A stretch of 34,229 nucleotides of DNA from STD2-102 sp964414205 (GTDB taxonomy: Bacteria > Bacillota > Clostridia > Christensenellales > CAG-917). The stretch covers positions 1 to 34,229 of the forward strand of contig CAYPVP010000009.1 in the NCBI GenBank assembly GCA_964414205.1. The letters run 5' to 3'. The notes under the pieces were generated by a model, which searched no databases, was not told where the DNA came from, and saw only the letters and a list, made by a program, of their open reading frames with translations. The position numbers and the translations under genes were made by a program. Below, piece by piece: positions 21,982 through 30,778 of the stretch (position 1 is the stretch's first letter; each line of letters begins with the position of its first letter).

Positions 21982-22962
21982 ATGGAAAAAATAAGTTTTA
22001 AAAATTTCTCCATTGAAGAAGCAATCGAAGTTGAAATGCAATCAAGATGTTGCAAAATTGCTTTTTTGGCAGGAATGTTGAAAACGGTCGGCTCTATTGA
22101 AATTTCAAAAAGAGGAGCAATGGCAGTTTTTGTTGTCGAAGAAAGTGCACTGGCAACAAAATTGCAAGGATTGATGAAAGAACTTTATTTTTTGGATGTT
22201 GACATCAATACTTCAAAATTTACAAGTGGGTTTAAAAAGGGAAAAACAAATTTTGAACTGAAAGTTCCAAAGGGACAAACAAAACAACTTTTTGTTGACA
22301 CCAAAGCAATGGATGTTGATGGAGAAACCTATCTTGGCTTTAACAGTCTGATTCCAAACAAAATTGTTGAAAATTTGTGTTGTGCAAAAACATTGTTGAG
22401 AAGTTTGTTTATTGGTGCTGGAAGCATATATGTCCCTTCAATTTTGGATGAAGAAAAAGCAGATGGCTATCATTTTGAAATTCAACTTGCTGATGAAGAA
22501 TTGGCAAAGAATGTGCAAGAATTGATGAAAAGTCTTGGCATTGATTGCAAAACTGGTGAAAGAGGAACAAATTTTATTGTCTATGTGAAAGACAGCAAAA
22601 CCATTGTTTCGGCGTTGCAAATCATGTCAATGCACGAATCTGCAATGAAACTTGAAACAATCATTGAAGAAAGAGAATTGAGTGCAAAAATCAACAGAAA
22701 TGTGATTTGTGAGGCATCAAATTTGGACAAAACCTACACTGCATCTGCAAATCACCTGAAAGCCATTCAAATCATTGAAGACGAAATAGGTTTTGACAAA
22801 TTGCCACTTCAAATGAAAGAAACTGCACAAATGCGAAAAAACAACCCACAAATGAGTTTGCAACAACTTTCAGAAATCATGGGAATTTCAAAAAGTTGTT
22901 TGAATCACAGAATGAGAAAACTTGTTCAAATTTCGGAAGAAATTGGCAAGACTAGGAGATGA
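21982..22962 (+). CDS. whiA: Sporulation/cell-division regulator WhiA
   Basis: DNA-binding protein conserved across Gram-positive bacteria. It controls sporulation in Streptomyces and affects cell division and chromosome segregation in Bacillus. The 326 residues show the N-terminal LAGLIDADG-like fold without nuclease residues (SRCCKIAFLAGMLKTVGS, later LLRSLFIGAGSIYVPS) and a C-terminal helix-turn-helix (NNPQMSLQQLSEIMGISKSCLNHRMRKL). The start at 21982 gives the usual N-terminus; an in-frame GTG at 21976 overlaps the previous stop and is unlikely. Spacing of 3 nt from the PHP gene implies one transcript. Its usual partners rapZ and yvcK are missing here. The dnaE start lies within the end of this gene's frame region (3 nt apart). 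Confidence 0.94.
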   Translation: MEKISFKNFSIEEAIEVEMQSRCCKIAFLAGMLKTVGSIEISKRGAMAVFVVEESALATKLQGLMKELYFLDVDINTSKFTSGFKKGKTNFELKVPKGQTKQLFVDTKAMDVDGETYLGFNSLIPNKIVENLCCAKTLLRSLFIGAGSIYVPSILDEEKADGYHFEIQLADEELAKNVQELMKSLGIDCKTGERGTNFIVYVKDSKTIVSALQIMSMHESAMKLETIIEERELSAKINRNVICEASNLDKTYTASANHLKAIQIIEDEIGFDKLPLQMKETAQMRKNNPQMSLQQLSEIMGISKSCLNHRMRKLVQISEEIGKTRR

Positions 22963-22964
22963 AA

Positions 22965-25900
22965 ATGAGAGATTTTGTGCATCTGCATTTGCACACTGAA
23001 TATAGTTTGCTTGACGGAAACATTCGCTTGGACAAAATTCAAGGGAAAAAAGATGGCAAGGCAATTCATGCTCAACCATTGAAAGAAGCAATGCAAAAAT
23101 ATGGAATGAAGTCTGTGGCAATTACTGACCACGGAAATATGTTTGGTGTCTACAAGTTTGTTGAGTCGTTGAAAGGCAGTGGAATCAAACCAATCATTGG
23201 TTGCGAATTCTATACTTGCCCAAACATGAAAGACCACAACACCACCACAAGAAACCACTTGGTTTTGCTTGCAAAAAATGAACAAGGCTATCGCAATTTG
23301 ATGAAATTGATTTCACAAGCAAACGTTGATGGCTTCTATTATAAACCACGAATTGATTTTGATATTTTGTCAAAATATACAGATGGACTTGTTTGCCTTT
23401 CTGGTTGCTTGGCAGGGGTGATTCCACAACTTTTGTTGAAAGATGAATATGAAAAGGCGCTTGCTCATGCAAAAAAAATGAAAGATATTTTTGCCGAAGG
23501 TGACTATTACATTGAAATTCAAGACCACGGTTTGCCTGAACAAAAAAAGATTTTGAACCCTTTGGTTCAAATTGCAAAAGAAGTCGGCGTGAAAGTTGTT
23601 GCCACAAATGACTGCCACTATGTGGACAGAGAAGATGCTGAAATTCAGGACACATTGCTTTGTTGCCAAACAAAAGCCTACAAAAATGATGTTCGCCGAA
23701 TGAGAATGCCAGGTGGACCAGAATACTATATCAAATCAAAAGAAGAAATGAATGATTTGTTTGGCTGGATTCCCGAAGCACTTGATTCCACCATTGAAAT
23801 TGCTGAAAAATGCAATTTTGATTTTCCATTGAAAATTACACCACCATTCATTCCACCATACACCAATGATGAAATGAACGGAAGAACAACTGACGAATAT
23901 ATTCGTGATTTGACTTGGGAAAGAATTCATTGGCGCTATGACACTATCACTGATGAAATCAAAGAAAGAATTGAATATGAATTGAAAGTCATCATTGAAT
24001 GTGGCTATTCATCTTACTTTTTGATTGTTTGGGACTTCATCAACGAAGCACGCAAAATGGGAATTTCAATTGGACCAGGGCGTGGTTCAGGTGTTGGCTC
24101 AATTGTCGCATATGCAATGGGCATCACGCAGGTTGACCCTTTAAGATACAATTTGATTTTTGAAAGATTTTTGTCAAAAGAACGTGTTTCAATGCCTGAC
24201 TTTGACGTTGACATTTGTTTTCAAAGAAGACAAGAAGTCATTGACTATGTTGAAAGAAAATATGGCAAGCCAAATGTAACAAAAATTGCTGCCTATTCTA
24301 CAATGGCAACAAAAGCCGTTGTCAAAGACATTGCAAGAGTCTATGAAGTGCCATATGCAACAGCAAACGAATGGGTCAAACTCATTCCTGATGGCTTGTT
24401 GCTTGGAGATTGTCTTGGACTGAATGGTGAAGATGCAGTGCCTGATTTTTTGGCACTCTATCAAAACAATTTTGAAGCAAAAAAAGTCATTGATGAGGCA
24501 ATGAAACTTGAAGGAATGCCTCGACAGTTGTCAATGCACGCTGCTGGCGTTGTCATTTGCACTGACCCTGTTGATGAGCACGTTCCGTTGTTTAGAAACA
24601 AAGAAGACATCGTCACTCAATTTGACAAAACTCAAATTGAGGCTCTTGGACTGCTCAAAATGGACTTTTTGGGCTTGAAAACATTGACTGACATTTCAGA
24701 AGCCTTGAAATATATCAAAGAAGACAAAGGTGTTGAAATCGATTTTGAAAAAATGGTTTGCGATGACCAAGAAGTATTCAAAGTCTTGTCAGGTGGAGAT
24801 TGTGAAGCCGTTTTCCAACTTGAAAGTGGTGGAATGAAAAAATTTATGGCTGATTTGAAGCCAGACTCTCTTGAAGAAATCATTGCAGGAATTTCACTTT
24901 ATAGACCAGGCCCAATTCAGTTTTTGGGACAATATATTGAAGGAAAACAGCACCCTGAAAATGTTGTCTATGCTCACCCTTTGTTGAAAGACATTTTGGA
25001 AGTTACACATGGTTGCATTGTTTATCAAGAACAAGTCATGCAAATTGCTCGTGTGCTTGCAGGCTACACCTTTGGTGGTGCAGACCTCATGCGTCGTGCA
25101 ATGGCAAAAAAGAAAAAAGAAGTTTTGATTGCTCAAAAGAAAATCTTTATTCATGGAGGCGACATGTCAACTGACAAAGGAACAGTCTATGTTCCAGGAG
25201 CAGTTGCCAATGGCGTTCCAGAAGAAGTTGCAGACGCTTTGTTTGAACAAATTTTGAAATTTAGTGCCTATGCTTTCAACAAATCGCACGCTGCTGCCTA
25301 TGCAGTTGTTTCCTATCGAACAGCCTATTTGAAAAGGTATTTTCCTGTGCATTTCATCATTGCTGTTGCAAACAACCGAATTTCAATGGCTGATGAGGTT
25401 CAACACTACATTGGCTATTTGAAATCGAAAGATGTCGAACTTTTGCCACCTCACATAAACAAATCAAAAGCACTTTTCACAATTGAAAATGACGCTGTTC
25501 GTTTTGGACTGATGGCAATCAAAAACGTTGGACTCACTGCCATTGAAGAAATTATTTCTGAAAGAGAAAAAAATGGCGAATACAAAGATTTGAGAGATTT
25601 GCTTTCAAGAAACAACAGCATCAACAAAAGAATGATTGAAAACTTGATTAAGGCTGGGGCACTCGATTGTTTTCAAGAAACAAGAGCAACATTGTTTGCA
25701 AATTACAGCCGAATTGTTGACATCGTTGCAAGCGAAAAGAAAAATGCTTGCTCAGAACAAATCAGTTTCTTTGATGATGGAATCATTGAAGATGTTCAAA
25801 TCAAATATGACCAACTGCCAGAACTTGACAAAAAAATCTCATTGCAAAACGAAAAAGAAGTTTTGGGAATGTATTTGTCAGGGCATCCACTAGATGAATT

Positions 25901-26561
25901 TAAAAATGCAATGTCGAAGTTTGAATTTGCAACAGACAACATTTTTTTGCAAGATGATGTTGTTGAAATGGTGGAAGAAAACGAACAAAACATGCTTTCA
26001 GAAGATGAAGAAGAAAGCAGTGGAAAAAAACTTGACATGAATTTGCATGGAAAACGAGTGAAATTTGGTGCTATCTTTTCAACAATAACCAAAAAAATGA
26101 CCAAAGACGGAACAAAATCATTTTTTGTTGGGCAACTTGAAGACTTGGCAGGGGTGCTTGGCTATGCAATGTATGCTCCTGCATGCAATCGCTATGAAGA
26201 ACTTTTGCAAACATCTGAACCTGTTGTTGTTGAAGGCAGATTGAATTTTTCAAATGAAAGCGAACCAAAAATTGTCATCGACAAACTTTCTGAACTTATT
26301 GAACACAAAAAAGTTCATGCAAATGTAGTGGACAAAAAAGAAACAATTTTGTGGGTGTTGCTTGAAGACAGAAACCAAAAAAATCTTGTTGAAAGTGTGC
26401 TGAGCATGTATGATGGCTCAACGGTTGTCAAAGCACAAGTTGTTTTGGCAAATGGCTATGGTGTTCAAAAATTCAATTCAACTGTGACAATTTGTGATGA
26501 ACTTTTGGAAAAATTGAAAAACATTCTTGGGGAGCGAAACATCAAAATCGTGTCTAAATAA
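22965..26561 (+). CDS. dnaE: DNA polymerase III subunit alpha
   Basis: Replicative polymerase of the DnaE type, 1198 residues. Domains in order: PHP domain (HLHTEYSLLDG at the N-terminus, AITDHGNMFG, NDCHYVDREDAEIQD near 220); palm with catalytic carboxylates in PDFDVD (411-416) and KMDFLGLKTLTDI (about 565); fingers including the GGADLMRRAMAKKK stretch; tandem helix-hairpin-helix region; and an OB fold and tail after about 1020. The PHP metal ligands look intact, which in other bacteria goes with proofreading or a structural zinc role. AGGAG six bases upstream favours ATG 22965 over ATG 22959. A PolC, if present, would be elsewhere. dnaE followed by pfkA is a normal Firmicutes order. Confidence 0.96.
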   Translation: MRDFVHLHLHTEYSLLDGNIRLDKIQGKKDGKAIHAQPLKEAMQKYGMKSVAITDHGNMFGVYKFVESLKGSGIKPIIGCEFYTCPNMKDHNTTTRNHLVLLAKNEQGYRNLMKLISQANVDGFYYKPRIDFDILSKYTDGLVCLSGCLAGVIPQLLLKDEYEKALAHAKKMKDIFAEGDYYIEIQDHGLPEQKKILNPLVQIAKEVGVKVVATNDCHYVDREDAEIQDTLLCCQTKAYKNDVRRMRMPGGPEYYIKSKEEMNDLFGWIPEALDSTIEIAEKCNFDFPLKITPPFIPPYTNDEMNGRTTDEYIRDLTWERIHWRYDTITDEIKERIEYELKVIIECGYSSYFLIVWDFINEARKMGISIGPGRGSGVGSIVAYAMGITQVDPLRYNLIFERFLSKERVSMPDFDVDICFQRRQEVIDYVERKYGKPNVTKIAAYSTMATKAVVKDIARVYEVPYATANEWVKLIPDGLLLGDCLGLNGEDAVPDFLALYQNNFEAKKVIDEAMKLEGMPRQLSMHAAGVVICTDPVDEHVPLFRNKEDIVTQFDKTQIEALGLLKMDFLGLKTLTDISEALKYIKEDKGVEIDFEKMVCDDQEVFKVLSGGDCEAVFQLESGGMKKFMADLKPDSLEEIIAGISLYRPGPIQFLGQYIEGKQHPENVVYAHPLLKDILEVTHGCIVYQEQVMQIARVLAGYTFGGADLMRRAMAKKKKEVLIAQKKIFIHGGDMSTDKGTVYVPGAVANGVPEEVADALFEQILKFSAYAFNKSHAAAYAVVSYRTAYLKRYFPVHFIIAVANNRISMADEVQHYIGYLKSKDVELLPPHINKSKALFTIENDAVRFGLMAIKNVGLTAIEEIISEREKNGEYKDLRDLLSRNNSINKRMIENLIKAGALDCFQETRATLFANYSRIVDIVASEKKNACSEQISFFDDGIIEDVQIKYDQLPELDKKISLQNEKEVLGMYLSGHPLDEFKNAMSKFEFATDNIFLQDDVVEMVEENEQNMLSEDEEESSGKKLDMNLHGKRVKFGAIFSTITKKMTKDGTKSFFVGQLEDLAGVLGYAMYAPACNRYEELLQTSEPVVVEGRLNFSNESEPKIVIDKLSELIEHKKVHANVVDKKETILWVLLEDRNQKNLVESVLSMYDGSTVVKAQVVLANGYGVQKFNSTVTICDELLEKLKNILGERNIKIVSK

Positions 26562-26673
26562 ATCTTGACTTTTGACTGTTTCACACTTATTCTATTATAT
26601 GTGTTTGATTGTGTTCAAATTGAAAAATGTTTGACATAATTCAACAATAATCATTGGAAAATTGAGGTTTGAA

Positions 26674-27636
26674 ATGAAAAAACTTGCTGTCTTGACAAGT
26701 GGTGGAGATGCCCCTGGCATGAACGCTGCTTTGCGTGCTGTCGTTCGCTATGGAATTTATCGTGAATTTAAAGTTTATGGCATCGAAAGAGGCTATGCAG
26801 GGCTTGTCAAAGGCGAAATTTATCAAATGTATGCTAGAAGTGTTTCTGACATTGTGCAACGAGGCGGAACAATTTTGAAAACTGCCAGATGCCCAGAATT
26901 TAAAGATGCAGAAGTGCGTGAAATTGCCATTGAAAATTTGAGAAAGCGTGACATCAACAACTTGATTGTCATTGGAGGAGATGGCTCTTTCAATGGTGCA
27001 AAAGCGTTGCATGACGATTTTGGTTTGAATGTTGTGGGAATTCCTGGAACGATTGACAATGATTTGGAATACACCGATGCAACTCTTGGTTTTGACACTG
27101 CTGTCAACACCGTGCTTGGTGCAATAAACAATTTGAGAGATACATCAGGCTCGCATGAAAGAGTCGGCATTGTTGAAGTTATGGGCAGAAATTGTGGCGA
27201 CATTGCTCTTTATTCTGCTTTGGCTGGTGGTTGTGAATATGTTTTAGTTCCTGAAATTGAAAATGATTTCAAAGCCGTTGCTGAAAAAATCATTGACAGC
27301 CAAAAAAGAGGAAAGACTTCAAACTTGATTGTTTTTGCCGAAGGTGCAGGTGACAAACAAGAACTCATCAGAACAATCAAAGAAGGAACAGGCAAAACAC
27401 CAACTGTCACAACTCTTGGACACATTCAAAGGGGTGGTTCTCCATCAATGCAAGACCGTGTTCTTGCAACTCGATTTGGCACTTATGCCGTTGATTTGCT
27501 TTGCTCACAAGAAGGCGCAAAAGTTGTCGGAATAAAAAACAATCAAATTTTTGATATGGACATTTCTGATGCTCTTGCTTTGAAAAAACAACTAAACAAA
27601 AATGCTTATAAAATGGTTCAACAACTGAGCCTTTGA
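26674..27636 (+). CDS. pfkA: ATP-dependent 6-phosphofructokinase
   Basis: Phosphorylates fructose 6-phosphate to fructose 1,6-bisphosphate, the committed glycolytic step. The 320 residues align with the E. coli/Bacillus PfkA pattern: SGGDAPGMNAALRA at the N-terminus, GGDGS at 101-105 with Gly104 (the ATP-type residue), and GTIDND from 125 with Gly, not Lys, before TIDND. Both features indicate ATP rather than pyrophosphate as donor. VEVMGRNCGDIAL and HIQRGGSPSMQDR complete the active and effector sites. The ATG 26674 has GAGG six bases upstream; an in-frame TTG at 26662 would overlap it. TTGACT near 26572 with TTATAT 17 nt later may be its promoter. A second phosphofructokinase follows 89 nt downstream. 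Confidence 0.96.
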   Translation: MKKLAVLTSGGDAPGMNAALRAVVRYGIYREFKVYGIERGYAGLVKGEIYQMYARSVSDIVQRGGTILKTARCPEFKDAEVREIAIENLRKRDINNLIVIGGDGSFNGAKALHDDFGLNVVGIPGTIDNDLEYTDATLGFDTAVNTVLGAINNLRDTSGSHERVGIVEVMGRNCGDIALYSALAGGCEYVLVPEIENDFKAVAEKIIDSQKRGKTSNLIVFAEGAGDKQELIRTIKEGTGKTPTVTTLGHIQRGGSPSMQDRVLATRFGTYAVDLLCSQEGAKVVGIKNNQIFDMDISDALALKKQLNKNAYKMVQQLSL

Positions 27637-27652
27637 TAGGACAAATTATACA

Positions 27653-27672
27653 TGAGGTTTCAATCAACCTCA
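27653..27672 (+). promoter_or_regulatory. Hairpin between the two phosphofructokinase genes
   Basis: TGAGGTT (27653-27659) and AACCTCA (27666-27672) form a perfect 7-bp stem with a six-base loop. No T-tract follows, so it is not an intrinsic terminator. It could mark mRNA processing or adjust expression between pfkA and the next gene, or bind a protein. Confidence 0.45.
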
Positions 27673-27725
27673 GTCTGATGCAAAAGATAAGGACAACTAC
27701 ACAACAACAAGGACTTGGAGGAAAC

Positions 27726-28970
27726 ATGAAAAATTTGAAAGGCGCATGCGTTTTTGCTCAATCAGGTGGACCAACAGCAGTCATCAATTCTAGTGCAGCG
27801 GGGGTCTTTCTCGAAGCATTGAAACAGCCAAACATCACGGCTGTTTATGGCGCCGAACATGGAATCAGGGGGATTTTGGACGAAAGAATGTTTGATATGT
27901 CAAAAGAAGACATTCACGAATTGGAATTGCTCAAAAACACACCATCATCAGCGCTTGGGTCAGTTCGCTACAAATTGCCACCACTCCAAAAGGATGATAC
28001 AGACTACAAAAGAATTTTGGAAGTATTCAAAAAATTCAACATTAGATACTTTTTTTACAATGGTGGAAACGACAGCATGGACACATGCAACAAAATTTCA
28101 AAATTTTTGAACAAATCAGGTTGGGATTGCAACGTCATTGGCGTTCCAAAAACAATTGACAACGATTTGTTTGGAACAGACCATTGCCCAGGCTATGCAA
28201 GTGCAGCAAAATATATTTCAACAACATTGATGGAAATTGGTTGCGATGCAAAAGTTTATGACACAGGAATTGTCGCAATCATTGAAATTATGGGAAGAAA
28301 TGCAGGCTGGTTGACGGCGGCGGCAAGTCTTGCAAAAATCACAGGTTTTGGACCTGATTTGATTTATTTGCCAGAAGTTCCATTTTCAGTTGAAGATTTT
28401 GTCAGAGATGTAAAGTCAGTCATGGCAAAAAACAAAAACAAATGTTTTGTCGCTGTTTCTGAGGGAATCAAAGACAAAGATGGAAGATATATTGGAGAAT
28501 TCCAAAAAAATATGACAGACCTTTTTGGGCATGCCCAACTTGGTGGTGTCGGAAACTATTTGGGTGCAGTCATAAAGAATGAAGTCAATGTCAAAGTCAG
28601 GGCGATTGAACTCAGCCTTATGCAAAGATGTGCTGCTCACGTCGCTTCAAGAACTGACATTGATGAAGCATTTTTGGCTGGACAAATGGCTGTAAAATAT
28701 GCTACATATGGCGAAACAGACAAAATGGTTGTGTTTGATTGCAATCGAATGAATGGCTATAATTGTGTGCCAACATTGATGCCACTTGAACTTGCTGCAA
28801 ACACTGAAAAAACAATTCCTCTTGAATGGCTTACGGAGTCTGGAAAGGGAGTTACGCAAGATTTCATTGACTACGCATTGCCACTTATTCAAGGTGAACC
28901 AAATGTTCCATGTGAGAACGGTTTGCCACGTTATGCGCATTTGAAAAAAATTCTTGCAAAAGTTGATTGA
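27726..28970 (+). CDS. Diphosphate-type 6-phosphofructokinase
   Basis: A second phosphofructokinase, 414 residues, of the longer PPi-related group. GGNDS at 113-117 has Asn where ATP enzymes have Asp-Gly, and Lys142 precedes TIDND (PKTIDND), the residue that marks pyrophosphate-dependent enzymes, which interconvert fructose 6-phosphate and fructose 1,6-bisphosphate reversibly with PPi. The N-terminal AQSGGPTAVINSSAAGV and the MGRNAGWLTAAASLA motif fit the same group. Exact donor use needs assay because the D-to-N change at 115 is unusual relative to the GGDD of well-studied PPi enzymes. The start at 27726 has GGAGG six bases upstream; an in-frame start 93 nt earlier would run through the hairpin at 27653-27672. 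Confidence 0.85.
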   Translation: MKNLKGACVFAQSGGPTAVINSSAAGVFLEALKQPNITAVYGAEHGIRGILDERMFDMSKEDIHELELLKNTPSSALGSVRYKLPPLQKDDTDYKRILEVFKKFNIRYFFYNGGNDSMDTCNKISKFLNKSGWDCNVIGVPKTIDNDLFGTDHCPGYASAAKYISTTLMEIGCDAKVYDTGIVAIIEIMGRNAGWLTAAASLAKITGFGPDLIYLPEVPFSVEDFVRDVKSVMAKNKNKCFVAVSEGIKDKDGRYIGEFQKNMTDLFGHAQLGGVGNYLGAVIKNEVNVKVRAIELSLMQRCAAHVASRTDIDEAFLAGQMAVKYATYGETDKMVVFDCNRMNGYNCVPTLMPLELAANTEKTIPLEWLTESGKGVTQDFIDYALPLIQGEPNVPCENGLPRYAHLKKILAKVD

Positions 28971-28982
28971 TAGATATATAAT
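28954..28982 (+). promoter_or_regulatory. Putative promoter of the GPH transporter
   Basis: TTGCAA at 28954-28959, in the last codons of the upstream gene, a 17-nt spacer and TATAAT at 28977-28982. Transcription would begin near 28989, giving a leader of about 108 nt that contains three consecutive hairpins. Confidence 0.55.
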
Positions 28983-28989
28983 TATGGAG

Positions 28990-29034
28990 TTGCACATCGA
29001 ACATTTCATTTCACGATTTGCAATTCCTTTTTTT
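28990..29034 (+). terminator. Terminator or attenuator before the transporter gene
   Basis: TTGCACATCG (28990-28999) pairs with CGATTTGCAA (29014-29023), nine of ten pairs, around a 14-nt loop; TTCC and seven T follow. It can end the dnaE-pfkA-pfp transcript. Because the preceding promoter would start at its left arm, it could also attenuate the transporter mRNA. Confidence 0.65.
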
Positions 29035-29038
29035 GTCG

Positions 29039-29072
29039 AGATTTCGGGGGAAATCTGAGGGTGCCTACCCTT
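29039..29072 (+). promoter_or_regulatory. Two adjacent hairpins in the transporter leader
   Basis: AGATTTC-GGGG-GAAATCT (29039-29056, perfect 7-bp stem) is followed at once by GAGGGT-GCCT-ACCCTT (29057-29072, 6-bp stem with one G-T pair). The GGGG loop can pair with CCT of the second loop or with ACCC, so a loop-loop contact is possible. I match it to no known riboswitch. The ribosome-binding site GGGAG lies 11 nt further on. Confidence 0.45.
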
Positions 29073-29096
29073 CAATTACAAATGGGAGATGACACA

Positions 29097-30695
29097 ATGA
29101 AGTCAAAAAAACAAATGAACACATCATCAACAGGTCTACAAGTTGATGAAACAAAAAGCGTGCATATTTGCCGTCCTGAGGACAAAGTTCCCCTTCGTGA
29201 ACAAGTTCTTTATGGTGCATCAGACTTGTTTGGTGGTGGTCAAGCAGCATTTTTGTCTGTAATTCTGCTTGCATTTTTCACAAACGTTGTTGGCATTGAA
29301 GCAGCAATCGCTTCAACAATCATCACGGTTTCCAAATTGTGGGACGCAATTTCAGACCCTTCAATGGGCTTGATTTCTGAAAACACAAGATGGTCTAAAC
29401 TAGGAAGAAGAAAACCTTATATGATAATTGGAGGTTGCTTGATTCCGTTTGCATTGGCATTTTTGTTTGCTCCAATTCAAGACGCTTCTTTCAGTGCTGT
29501 TTCAAAGATTGTTTGGATGGCTTTTGCATACATAGTCTATTGCACCGTTTCAACAATTTCGCAAGTTCCTTACATGTCCATGGCATCAGACATTTCAATG
29601 GACTATAAAGAAAGAAACAAAGCAAACACTTGGAAACTTTTGTTTGACATCATTGCAGGTGGCTTGCTCTATTTGATTCCAGCATTGATATGGGGACAAG
29701 TTTCAAAAGGAAACATGTCTTACATGCAATTCTACTATGTAATTGTTTTTGGTTTTGGTTTGCTTTTTGGAATTCCACTTATCGTTGGTGGTTTGACAAT
29801 CAAAGAAAGAGCACCATTTGATGTGAATGTCAAAGCAAAACTTTCATTCAAAAAATATTTTGAAGGTTTGAAAGTCAAATCATACATCTACCACATCATT
29901 ATGTACGCATCGGCATTTTTGACAATGGACATGGTGTCTGCTCTTGCAATCTACTACACTGACTACATTGGAGACCATGCACATGGCGCACTTTTGTTCC
30001 CTGGGGCAGATGGTTTCTTTGGCAAAATTGCAATGGGTTCTATGTGGGTTATCATGCCAATGATGGTGTTTGCAGGAATTGGAATTTTGATTGCGTATAT
30101 CTTGAAAGCCAAATATTCAAAGCAAGCAGCATTTAGAACATTGATGCCACTGTATATCATTGGTGCAATTTGTCTTGCATGCTACAACCCAGCATGGGGT
30201 TGTCCTTGGTTGATTCCATTGTTCTCTGCAATCATGGGAATTGGATTTGCAGGCGCTCAATCAATGCCTTGGCTCATCTTCCCTGACACAGTTGATGTCG
30301 CCGAACTCAAACTTGGCTATCGTCCAACTGCAAATATGTCGGGTGTCATGACTTTTGTGCGAAAAGCAGCAACGGCTTTTGGTGTTGGTATGGTCGGTTG
30401 GGTTTTGACAGGTGCAGGCTATGTTGCCTCAATTCCTGGCAACAAATTTGAAGGAACAGAAGAAGTTTTCTTTGCACAACCATCATCAGTGTTGATTGCA
30501 ATCAGAGTTTTGCTTGCTGTGTCGGTCACTGTTTTGATTACAACAGGCTTTATTGCATCGCTAAAATATAAAGTCACTGACAAAAAACTTGAAAGAATTC
30601 GCTACTTCAATGAAAAAAGAAACGAAGTTGGCGTTGAAAACTTCACTTTTGATGAACTTGTCGAATACAACAAATTGAAAAAAGAACTTTGCTAA
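29097..30695 (+). CDS. GPH-family sugar:cation symporter (MFS)
   Basis: Twelve-helix major-facilitator permease of the glycoside-pentoside-hexuronide:cation family (MelB, XylP, GusB relatives), which imports glycosides or hexuronides with sodium or protons. After a hydrophilic N-terminus (about 45 residues), the first helix carries LYGASDLFGGGQAAF, and the loop 2/3 signature is SDPSMGLISENTRWSKLGRRKPY. The central cytoplasmic loop (about 235-255) and a charged C-terminal tail are present. The 532 residues are slightly longer than usual because of the N-terminal extension. The start at 29097 has GGGAG eight bases upstream; the in-frame ATG 29082 contains that site. The substrate cannot be told from sequence. 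A metallophosphoesterase follows beyond a terminator. Confidence 0.88.
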   Translation: MKSKKQMNTSSTGLQVDETKSVHICRPEDKVPLREQVLYGASDLFGGGQAAFLSVILLAFFTNVVGIEAAIASTIITVSKLWDAISDPSMGLISENTRWSKLGRRKPYMIIGGCLIPFALAFLFAPIQDASFSAVSKIVWMAFAYIVYCTVSTISQVPYMSMASDISMDYKERNKANTWKLLFDIIAGGLLYLIPALIWGQVSKGNMSYMQFYYVIVFGFGLLFGIPLIVGGLTIKERAPFDVNVKAKLSFKKYFEGLKVKSYIYHIIMYASAFLTMDMVSALAIYYTDYIGDHAHGALLFPGADGFFGKIAMGSMWVIMPMMVFAGIGILIAYILKAKYSKQAAFRTLMPLYIIGAICLACYNPAWGCPWLIPLFSAIMGIGFAGAQSMPWLIFPDTVDVAELKLGYRPTANMSGVMTFVRKAATAFGVGMVGWVLTGAGYVASIPGNKFEGTEEVFFAQPSSVLIAIRVLLAVSVTVLITTGFIASLKYKVTDKKLERIRYFNEKRNEVGVENFTFDELVEYNKLKKELC

Positions 30696-30702
30696 TTATA
30701 AA
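30675..30702 (+). promoter_or_regulatory. Putative promoter upstream of the metallophosphoesterase
   Basis: TTGAAA at 30675-30680 and TATAAA at 30697-30702 with a 16-nt spacer, overlapping the end of the transporter gene. Any transcript from here would have to pass the terminator at 30727-30765 to reach the next gene. Confidence 0.4.
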
Positions 30703-30726
30703 ACTAGAATCATGAAATTGTTTTTT

Positions 30727-30765
30727 CTACACATCAATGCCATTGGTGTGTAGAGTGCTTTTTTT
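30727..30765 (+). terminator. Strong terminator abutting the metallophosphoesterase start
   Basis: CTACACATCAAT (30727-30738) pairs with ATTGGTGTGTAG (30742-30753), a 12-bp stem with one T-G pair and a GCC loop; AGTGC and T7 follow at 30754-30765. The ribosome-binding site AAGGAG begins about 3 nt after the T-run. Confidence 0.85.
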
Positions 30766-30778
30766 AAAAGGAGAAAAT

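Noticed and set aside
27633..27725. Upstream extension of the second phosphofructokinase
   Set aside because: It overlaps the pfkA stop, contains a hairpin, and does not resemble the family; GGAGG marks ATG 27726.
30737..30778. Upstream extension of the metallophosphoesterase
   Set aside because: The earlier ATG is inside a strong terminator hairpin, and AAGGAG precedes the ATG at 30779.
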